Assembly (NCBI GenBank): GCA_045592225.1
Contig: JAZNUH010000120.1
Location: forward strand, 1-12,217
Reading direction: 5' to 3'
From: JAZNUH01 sp045592225
GTDB taxonomy: Bacteria; Bacillota; Clostridia; UMGS1883; UMGS1540
Length of the DNA: 12,217 nt
The notes beneath the pieces were generated by a model. It worked only from the letters and a program-made list of their open reading frames with translations, searched no databases and was not told the origin of the DNA. The position numbers and the translations under genes are program-made. Shown here piece after piece: positions 5,620 through 11,412 of this stretch (positions within the stretch are counted from its first letter, which is position 1; every line of letters starts with the position of its first letter).

Positions 5620-8223
5620 CTACCGCTCAATGCCTTCTCGCTTCAGTAATTCCATAAGCTTGTCCCTGTCTGCCCCTGCGCTGTGTCCTTCTATTATTTT
5701 ACGCACCTCTTCTTCGCTGCGCAGTATTTCCTCCTCAAACACACGCGCTGACAGGCGGTAGGCACCGCTTCCGAATATAATCATCTGCTCGGGACGGTCC
5801 GAGGTAGCAACAGTAACTTTGTAATTTTTTGAAAGCTCGCGTGCCGCTTTTTCAATGTAGGCATCTGCCGTCTGTGCTTCCTTTGTATAAATAACAGTTA
5901 TTCCGTCTGTATACTGTACTTCACCCCTGCCGCCTTTTACCTTATATGCATCAAAAACAACTATTGCCTCGCATCCGCGGATTACCCTATAGGTAGCAAT
6001 TCTTTCCACAAGCTTGTTTCTTGCCGCTTCAATACTGTCTTCAGCAAGGCTTTTAAGTTCTTCCCACGCAAATATAATGTTATATCCGTCAATAAGCAGA
6101 TATTCCTTTTGAGGCAGAGGTTTAACAGGCTTCGAAGAAGGCGTGTGCACAGGCTTTTGGGTGCGCATTATCATATTGGGATTTCTCTCTGCAATTTTGC
6201 CGTAAACCTTTTCGTAAATACGCATAAGTTCCTCGTCACTTGCAAGAGAAGATGTACGATGCACCGCTGTTTGTGTCTGCGCCTGTTTTTTTGCTTTCAA
6301 AACACTTGGCAAGTGCATATTCTCCGTCACACTGTCCCACTTTACCATTACACCTGCTCCGTGAGAACAGAACACAGAATCAGCCGGGTTTTCCATATCC
6401 GCTTCAGGCTGATATGCTATTTCTTCAATAACTGCATCTTCATTTATGCATTTTCCGTAACCGCTGAATTTGCAGCCCAGCTTACCTTTCCCTCGTGTAT
6501 AGCCGATAAGCTCCCGCTGATAGTCACCTATTGCCGCCGCAGCCGCAGTTCCTGTAAGCCTTGCGGTATCACCGCGGGTTATAGGTGCAGAAAAGGATGC
6601 CCCCATTCTGTCTAAATCACTCATAGCCCGTCCCACATTTTCGGCAGGCAGATCCATGGTAAACTCATAATAAGGCTCAAGCAGTTTACTTTTTGCACAC
6701 ATAAGTCCGTGCCGCACCGCGCGGTAGGTTGCCTGACGGAAGTCACCGCCATCTGTGTGCTTTATGTGCGCCCTGCCCGATTTAAGGGTAATCTTTATAT
6801 CTGTAACAGGCGAACCCGTAAGAACGCCTTTATGCTGCTTTTCCATCAGATGTGTCATTATAAGCCGTTGCCAGTTTTTATCAAGCTCGTCCTCGGGGCA
6901 ATCGGTTTCAAACTGCATTCCCGCCCCTGCCGGTAAAGGTTCAAGTAACAAATGAACCTCGGCATAGTGGCGCAAGGGCTCGTAATGTCCTACACCCTCC
7001 ACAGTATTTTCGATTGTTTCCTTATAAACAATTCTGCCCTTTTCAAACTCCACGCGAAGACCAAAGCGGGAAAGCATTTGCTGTTTTAAAACCTCCAGCT
7101 GAATTTCGCCCATAAGACGCAGTCTTATTTCCGAAAGCTGCTCATTCCACTCAACGCAAAGCTTGGTTTCCTCCTGCTCAAGTCTTTTAAACTGTTCTAA
7201 AGCCACTGCCGTATCTGTACCCTGCGGCAGTAAAACGCGGTAGCTGAAAATGGGTTCGGCAGTAAGACCCGAGGCATTTTTTTCAAAGCCCAGTCCCTGT
7301 CCCGCATAGGTTTCCCTCGGTCCTGTAACCGCACAAACACACCCTGCGCCCGCAAGGTCTGTGTTTTGATATTTATCCCCTGAATATATGCGTATTTCGT
7401 TTATCTTTTCATTCTCGCCGTTATCTGACAAAATACTGCTTCGTACCTTGAGTTCTCCACCTGTTATCTTCATAAAGGTGAGTCGCTGCCCCTTATCATC
7501 CTGACCTATTTTAAATACACGCGCCCCAAACTCGCCGATAGGGTCTTTTTGAAGCATAAGAGTATCCATCGCCGTCAAAAGCTCTTTAACACCCTCCAGC
7601 TTAAGTGCAGAGCCGCAAAAGCAGGGGAATAAATTGCGGTTTGATATAGCGGTGGCAATATCTTTGTTTTCAAGGCTACCCGATTCAAAATATGCGTTCA
7701 TAAGGGTTTCATCGCAAGCGGCAATGTTTTCAAGCATTCTGTCGTGGTCATCATCACAAAAATCCACAAAATTTTCGCCAAATTCTGCTTTAAGTCCTTC
7801 TATAACCTCCGGCTTATCAGCTCCCTCTATATCCATTTTATTTATAAATACAAATACAGGGATGTTATGCTTTTCAAGTAATTCCCATAAAGTTTTTGTG
7901 TGTCCCTGCACGCCGTCGGTTGCACTTATAACAAGCACAGCATAGTCAAGTACAGCGAGGGTTCTTTCCGCTTCTGCGGTAAAATCCACGTGCCCCGGTG
8001 TGTCAAGCAAGGTGAATATTGTATTCTCTGCAGATATTATTGCCTGTTTTGAAAATATTGTAATGCCACGACGGCGCTCCATTTCGTCGGTGTCAAGAAA
8101 GGCATCTTTGTTATCCACCCTGCCAAGGCTGCGGATTTCGCCCGCACAGTAAAGAAGCCCTTCGGAAAGGGTTGTTTTTCCCGCATCAACGTGCGCTAAT
8201 ATTCCAAGAGCTATTCGTTTCAT
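5620..8223 (-). CDS. TetM/EF-G-like ribosomal protection GTPase fused to a NYN/YacP (Rae1-like) RNase domain
   Basis: 867 residues, against about 640 for TetM-type proteins; the excess is a C-terminal domain. GTPase motifs are complete: AHVDAGKTT (10-18), RGITI (52-56), DTPGH (74-78), NKMD (128-131), GSAL (204-207). Domains II-V follow to about 600 in the TetM/EF-G order, with HYEPLRHYAEVHL in domain IV and LLEPYYEF opening domain V. An extension (ENPADSVFCSHGAG, about 610-623) and a Pro/Thr/Lys linker lead to a NYN/YacP domain at about 706-850: LLIDGYNIIFAW, VVFDAYKVKG, TADAYIEKA, VATSDRPEQ. Likely catalytic acids Asp712, Asp758, Asp787 and Asp809 are all present. TetM relatives bind near the A site, expel tetracycline and hydrolyse GTP; Bacillus Rae1 is an A-site mRNA endonuclease. 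A joint ribosome-dependent role is inferred, and tetracycline resistance cannot be assumed. AGGTG precedes the ATG; the gene follows the flavodoxin gene by 16 bases. Confidence 0.9.
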   Translation of the reverse strand: MKRIALGILAHVDAGKTTLSEGLLYCAGEIRSLGRVDNKDAFLDTDEMERRRGITIFSKQAIISAENTIFTLLDTPGHVDFTAEAERTLAVLDYAVLVISATDGVQGHTKTLWELLEKHNIPVFVFINKMDIEGADKPEVIEGLKAEFGENFVDFCDDDHDRMLENIAACDETLMNAYFESGSLENKDIATAISNRNLFPCFCGSALKLEGVKELLTAMDTLMLQKDPIGEFGARVFKIGQDDKGQRLTFMKITGGELKVRSSILSDNGENEKINEIRIYSGDKYQNTDLAGAGCVCAVTGPRETYAGQGLGFEKNASGLTAEPIFSYRVLLPQGTDTAVALEQFKRLEQEETKLCVEWNEQLSEIRLRLMGEIQLEVLKQQMLSRFGLRVEFEKGRIVYKETIENTVEGVGHYEPLRHYAEVHLLLEPLPAGAGMQFETDCPEDELDKNWQRLIMTHLMEKQHKGVLTGSPVTDIKITLKSGRAHIKHTDGGDFRQATYRAVRHGLMCAKSKLLEPYYEFTMDLPAENVGRAMSDLDRMGASFSAPITRGDTARLTGTAAAAAIGDYQRELIGYTRGKGKLGCKFSGYGKCINEDAVIEEIAYQPEADMENPADSVFCSHGAGVMVKWDSVTENMHLPSVLKAKKQAQTQTAVHRTSSLASDEELMRIYEKVYGKIAERNPNMIMRTQKPVHTPSSKPVKPLPQKEYLLIDGYNIIFAWEELKSLAEDSIEAARNKLVERIATYRVIRGCEAIVVFDAYKVKGGRGEVQYTDGITVIYTKEAQTADAYIEKAARELSKNYKVTVATSDRPEQMIIFGSGAYRLSARVFEEEILRSEEEVRKIIEGHSAGADRDKLMELLKREGIER

Positions 8224-8239
8224 AAAACACCTTCGTTTA

Positions 8240-8767
8240 TCAGTTTTTAGCGTATGTAATCAAGTCTTTTATCTGTGCAATATCGGTAAAGTCACCATCC
8301 GCATCGCAAAGCTCGATAAGCAGCTTTTCCATGGGTGATGCATCCTTTTTCGCCTGCATTATTTTTTTTAGACTTTTAAGTGCCGACCTGTGCACAAGGC
8401 TAAGCTCATCCATTTTCATTTTGCCCATAAAATTGAATATTTTTATATTGTCCGGCACTCCGTTTTTAAAGTTCTTTTCTACAACAAGCTTGTCGTAATA
8501 GTCCCGACAGTCTAAAGGCGTAATGCCTGTTGTATAAATTGCTATTTTCTTGTCTTTTAGCTCCCCGATATTTCTGGTAATAAGGCTTACACCGTTTATC
8601 ATTTCCGCATATAAACCGCCACCGTATATAATTACGTCATAATCCTTAAGTTTTTCAGCAGTTATGCTCCTCGCCTCGGCAATTTCACAATCCAGAGCAT
8701 CTCTTATCCATTCGGCATAGGTTTTGGTTGAACCGTATTTTGTCTTGTATATTACTATTGCATTCAT
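8240..8767 (-). CDS. Flavodoxin-domain protein
   Basis: 175 residues from the chosen start. It opens with MNAIVIYKTKYGSTKTYAEW: a first beta strand followed by the FMN phosphate-binding loop (TKYGSTK, about residues 8-14). DYDVIIYGGGLYAEMI and KKIAIYTTGITP match the second and third FMN-contacting regions. This places it in the flavodoxin-domain group that includes HemG-like proteins, soluble one-domain electron carriers or quinone-linked oxidoreductases; its partner is unknown. The ATG at 8767 has AGGAGG 7 bases upstream. An in-frame TTG at 8788 would put that site inside the coding region, so it is rejected. It is the first gene behind the promoter at 8869-8897 and is followed 16 bases later by the TetM-like/NYN gene, so the two are cotranscribed. 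The family does not explain why a redox protein travels with a ribosomal GTPase. Confidence 0.87.
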   Translation of the reverse strand: MNAIVIYKTKYGSTKTYAEWIRDALDCEIAEARSITAEKLKDYDVIIYGGGLYAEMINGVSLITRNIGELKDKKIAIYTTGITPLDCRDYYDKLVVEKNFKNGVPDNIKIFNFMGKMKMDELSLVHRSALKSLKKIMQAKKDASPMEKLLIELCDADGDFTDIAQIKDLITYAKN

Positions 8768-8774
8768 AAAATGT

Positions 8775-8782
8775 CCTCCTTT
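8775..8782 (-). promoter_or_regulatory. Ribosome binding site that fixes the flavodoxin start
   Basis: AAAGGAGG on the minus strand, 7 bases before the ATG at 8767. It overlaps codons of the longer TTG-started frame, which shows that frame is not the translated form. Confidence 0.8.
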
Positions 8783-8835
8783 CTTCAATATACATCTTAT
8801 AAGTCAGGTCTTGTTATTATACCTTCACAAGTACT

Positions 8836-8862
8836 ATACAGCATTTTTCTTTTTTGCTGTAT
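8836..8862 (-). promoter_or_regulatory. Inverted repeat at the predicted 5' end of the flavodoxin/TetM-like mRNA
   Basis: Perfect 8-bp arms (ATACAGCA at 8836-8843 and TGCTGTAT at 8855-8862) flank an 11-base pyrimidine run, which is A-rich in the transcript. The predicted transcription start (about 8862) coincides with the outer edge, so the mRNA would begin directly with this stem-loop. It could be a 5' protective hairpin, a leader control element, or an operator just downstream of the promoter. It is not followed by a U-tract, so it is not a terminator. Confidence 0.5.
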
Positions 8863-8868
8863 TCTTTA

Positions 8869-8897
8869 ATTATAACATATTCACAAGCCGCTGTAAA
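8869..8897 (-). promoter_or_regulatory. Sigma-A promoter for the flavodoxin and TetM-like/NYN operon
   Basis: On the minus strand, -35 TTTACA (8892-8897, one mismatch to TTGACA), 17-base spacer (8875-8891), -10 TATAAT (8869-8874). Transcription should start near 8862, leaving a leader of about 95 bases before the flavodoxin ATG. The -35 box lies within the T-run of the aspA terminator, so the two signals share sequence. A second TATAAT on the same strand (8816-8821) has no recognisable -35 box at the right distance. Confidence 0.7.
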
Positions 8898-8930
8898 TAA
8901 AAAAGACGAACCCAATAAGGATTCGTCTTT
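8891..8930 (-). terminator. Intrinsic terminator of aspA
   Basis: On the minus strand a 12-bp stem with one G-U pair (8919-8930 with 8902-8913; core AAAGACGAA/TTCGTCTTT) closes a 5-base loop and is followed by a T-rich tail (8895-8901). It starts 13 bases after the aspA stop codon. Confidence 0.85.
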
Positions 8931-8943
8931 AATTTCAAAAAGC

Positions 8944-10323
8944 TTAGATCATGTTGCTGGGGTCAAGCACCTTGTCAATTTCTTCTTCGGACATGATGTT
9001 TTCTTCAACAACGATGTCACGGATGTTTCTGTTTTCACGAAGTGCCTGTTTTGCAAGCTTTGAAGCCTTTGTGTAACCAATGAAGGGGCACAGAGCTGTA
9101 ACAATACCGATACTTCTGTCAAGGTGTGTTTTACACTGTGTGGGGTTAACTGTAATTTCGCTTACACAATCCTTAATGAATATTGCAACACCGTTGCGGA
9201 GTGTATCCAGAGATTCGAACAGACAACGGAACAGGATGGGTTCAAAAGCATTGAGTTCCTGCTGACCTGCTTCAACTGCACATGTAATTGTTGTGTCATT
9301 ACCCATTATGTTAAAGCAAATCTGGTTCATAACTTCAGGAATAACAGGGTTAATCTTACCGGGCATAATGGAAGAACCGTTCTGCTTGGGCATAAGATTG
9401 ATTTCTGCAAAACCTGTTCTGGGACCTGAAGACATAAGTCTTAAGTCGTTGGAAATCTTGGACAGTGTAGCTGCACAGGATTTAACAATACCCGAAACAT
9501 ATACAAAGCAGTCAAGGTTCTGTGTTCCGTCAACCAGGTCTTCTGACTGAACAAGGGGTAAACCTGTAACTTCGGCAAGAATGGGAACAACTGTTTCTAT
9601 GTAAGCGGGTTCAGCATTGATACCTGTACCAATTGCTGTACCACCCATATTTACTGTAGCCATATCCTTTATAGCAAGTTCAAAACGCTTTTTGTCACGT
9701 GCGATGGCAGATGCAAAAGCATGGAAAACCTGACCAAAGCTTATAGGAACTGCATCCTGCATTTCTGTACGACCCATTTTGATTACGTGGCCGAATTCGT
9801 CAGCCTTCTTCATAAATGCATTATAAAGATTATCAAGCTCTACAATTGCACTCATAAGAAGTCTTACAGCGGCAATTTTACCCGAGCTGGGGTAAGCATC
9901 GTTTGTGGACTGTCCACAGTTTACATGGTCATTGGGGTGAACTATTGCATAGTCGCCCTTTTCACCGCCTAAAATTTCAATTGCACGGTTTGCAATAACT
10001 TCGTTTGCGTTCATGTTAAAGGATGTACCTGCGCCACCCTGTACAGAGTCAACGATGAATTGGTCAACAAACTTGCCTTCGAGTATTTCGTCACAAGCCT
10101 GTACCATTGCATCAGAAATTTTCTTTTCAATAACGCCTGCTTTGTAGTTTGCAATTGCTGCTGCCTTTTTAACCTCAGCCATTGCCTTTATCATTTCGGG
10201 GTGAACCTTTGTTCCTGTAATTCTGAAGTTTTCAGCAGCACGAAGTGACTGTACTCCGTAATATGCTTCAACGGGGACTTCTTTCATACCAATGGAATCA
10301 TATTCCTGTCTGAATGTTGCCAT
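8944..10323 (-). CDS. aspA: Aspartate ammonia-lyase
   Basis: 459 residues, within the normal range for the fumarase/aspartase superfamily. It catalyses reversible deamination of L-aspartate to fumarate and ammonia in the cytoplasm, as a tetramer. The superfamily signature GSSIMPGKIN (316-325) carries the catalytic serine loop (Ser318). GAGTSFNMNANEV (about 97-109), GQSTNDAYP (137-145) and GRTEMQDAVP (184-193) are the other conserved active-site regions. QQELNAFEP and HLDRSIGIVTAL favour aspartase over fumarase C, although sequence alone does not exclude activity on fumarate/malate. The start is supported by GTGAGGTA upstream and by the typical N-terminus RQEYDSIGMKEVP. It is a single-gene unit with its own promoter and terminator. 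A LysR-type regulator gene is divergent from it, 126 bases away, and is a likely controller. Confidence 0.93.
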   Translation of the reverse strand: MATFRQEYDSIGMKEVPVEAYYGVQSLRAAENFRITGTKVHPEMIKAMAEVKKAAAIANYKAGVIEKKISDAMVQACDEILEGKFVDQFIVDSVQGGAGTSFNMNANEVIANRAIEILGGEKGDYAIVHPNDHVNCGQSTNDAYPSSGKIAAVRLLMSAIVELDNLYNAFMKKADEFGHVIKMGRTEMQDAVPISFGQVFHAFASAIARDKKRFELAIKDMATVNMGGTAIGTGINAEPAYIETVVPILAEVTGLPLVQSEDLVDGTQNLDCFVYVSGIVKSCAATLSKISNDLRLMSSGPRTGFAEINLMPKQNGSSIMPGKINPVIPEVMNQICFNIMGNDTTITCAVEAGQQELNAFEPILFRCLFESLDTLRNGVAIFIKDCVSEITVNPTQCKTHLDRSIGIVTALCPFIGYTKASKLAKQALRENRNIRDIVVEENIMSEEEIDKVLDPSNMI

Positions 10324-10364
10324 GTTAATTACCTCACTTTTCGTCAGTATTTTTTTCTCCGCTA

Positions 10365-10396
10365 TTGATTATACATAATCTTTATGTTATAATCAA
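10365..10396. promoter_or_regulatory. Exactly overlapping divergent promoters of aspA and the LysR gene
   Basis: For aspA (minus strand): -35 TTGATT (10391-10396), 17-base spacer, -10 TATAAT (10368-10373), start near 10361 and a leader of about 38 bases. For the LysR gene (plus strand): -35 TTGATT (10365-10370), 17-base spacer, -10 TATAAT (10388-10393), start near 10400. The -35 of each overlaps the -10 of the other, because the region is a dyad with perfect 9-bp arms (TTGATTATA/TATAATCAA) around 14 central bases. Only one polymerase can occupy it at a time. Confidence 0.75.
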
Positions 10397-10419
10397 ATAC
10401 ATATTAAAATATATTTGTC

Positions 10420-10435
10420 ATAACTTTACAGTTAT
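10420..10435. promoter_or_regulatory. Candidate LysR-type operator between aspA and its regulator
   Basis: An inverted repeat ATAAC-N6-GTTAT centred about 67 bases upstream of the predicted aspA start, close to the usual position of a LysR recognition site (around -65). Spacing is T-N12-A rather than the textbook T-N11-A. It also lies inside the leader of the regulator gene, just before its ribosome binding site, which would suit autorepression. Confidence 0.5.
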
Positions 10436-10449
10436 ATAGGAGAAATGTT

Positions 10450-11385
10450 ATGTTTACCAACAAGCATTATATACTTACAATTTATGAAGAGGGCAGCTTT
10501 TCAAAGGCTGCAAAAAGACTTTATATATCCCAGCCTTCACTCAGCGCATCGGTTAAAAGAATTGAAGAAAAAATATCCATGCCCCTCTTTGATCGCTCAA
10601 CCACGCCCATTTCGCTGACAGAGGCAGGTCATGAGTATGTTCGTTATGCTCTGCAGATTCAGGAAAAAGAACAGGATTTTGAAAGATACATATCCGACCA
10701 TACAAAGCTTCTTAAAGGTTCTGTACGCATCGGCGGCAGTAGCCTGTTCTCTTCTTTTATGCTCCCTTTTATGATTTCTGAGTTTAAAAGTACTTATCCT
10801 CACGTTAATTTTGAAATTTTCGAAGACAGCAGCAAGCACCTTATAAAGCAGTTAAGCCTTGGTACTCTTGATTTGATTTTAGATACCGCCGTAATAAACG
10901 ATGCGGCAATAACCTCCACTGTATGCACAACCGAAATGCTTCTGCTGGCAGTACCGCGAAGTCTCCCTGTTAATGACAAGCTTGAAAAGTTCCGCCTGAG
11001 TGCACAGGATATAAGAGACGGTAAGCACCATTCGGATGAATATAACATAGGCCTGCGCCATTTTGCCGACTGTACTTTTATTCTGCTCAATCCCGATAAT
11101 GACACCGGCAGACGTGCAAATATGCTGTTTAAAAAGTACGGTTTCAGCCCTAAAGCATCATTTTTCCTTGATCAGCAGGTTACAGCCTTTAATATTTCCT
11201 GTACCGGAATGGGTATCTCGTTTGTAAGCGAAACCCTTATAAAAAACATTGAATCCGAGCCTCGACTTTATTACTATAAACTTTATGATGAAGAGCTTGT
11301 CCGCAAAATATATATATGTAGAAAGAATAACCATTACCTGTCAACTGCCTGCCAGAAGTTTATAGAGTTTAATACTGCCAAATAA
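10450..11385 (+). CDS. LysR-type transcriptional regulator
   Basis: 311 residues, the standard LysR length. The N-terminal winged helix-turn-helix (about 3-62) shows the family pattern EEGSFSKAAKRLYISQPSLSASVKRIEEKISMPLFDR and the wing region SLTEAGHEYV, followed by the linker helix. The rest (about 90-300) is the periplasmic-binding-protein-like effector domain; LLKGSVRIGGSSLFSSFMLP marks its start, as in most family members. The effector cannot be read from sequence; given the divergent neighbour, aspartate, fumarate or a related C4 compound is a reasonable guess. TAGGAGA lies about 6 bases before the ATG. It is the only complete plus-strand gene in the window, is transcribed from a promoter coincident with that of aspA, and ends at a terminator shared with the convergent beta-helix gene. 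Confidence 0.92.
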   Translation: MFTNKHYILTIYEEGSFSKAAKRLYISQPSLSASVKRIEEKISMPLFDRSTTPISLTEAGHEYVRYALQIQEKEQDFERYISDHTKLLKGSVRIGGSSLFSSFMLPFMISEFKSTYPHVNFEIFEDSSKHLIKQLSLGTLDLILDTAVINDAAITSTVCTTEMLLLAVPRSLPVNDKLEKFRLSAQDIRDGKHHSDEYNIGLRHFADCTFILLNPDNDTGRRANMLFKKYGFSPKASFFLDQQVTAFNISCTGMGISFVSETLIKNIESEPRLYYYKLYDEELVRKIYICRKNNHYLSTACQKFIEFNTAK

Positions 11386-11412
11386 AAAATGCCTCTTGCG
11401 AGGCATTTTTTT
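11384..11412. terminator. Bidirectional terminator between the LysR gene and the beta-helix gene
   Basis: A 7-bp GC-containing core (ATGCCTC/GAGGCAT) extended by A-T pairs closes the tetraloop TTGC, with an A-run on one side and a T-run on the other. It overlaps the stop codons of both convergent genes and can work in both directions. Confidence 0.9.

Noticed and set aside
6109..6615. A 168-codon plus-strand open frame opposite the TetM-like gene
   Set aside because: It lies wholly inside a well-supported coding region on the other strand and has an Arg/Cys-rich, low-plausibility composition.
5620..8223. Call as a confirmed tetracycline-resistance gene
   Set aside because: The family resemblance is clear, but the extra nuclease domain and lack of any mobile-element context make a native cellular role equally possible; resistance cannot be read from sequence.
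8836..8862. Inverted repeat as a transcription terminator
   Set aside because: No U-tract follows the stem on the minus strand, and it lies downstream of a promoter and upstream of the flavodoxin gene, where a leader element or operator makes more sense.
10415..10440. TTGTCA as a -35 box for the LysR gene
   Set aside because: A 17-base spacer would put the -10 on top of the ribosome binding site, leaving no room for a leader; the overlapping TTGATT/TATAAT pair upstream fits much better.
10597..11105. Minus-strand open frames inside the LysR gene
   Set aside because: They are shadows of a canonical LysR coding region, with no ribosome binding site or known domain.
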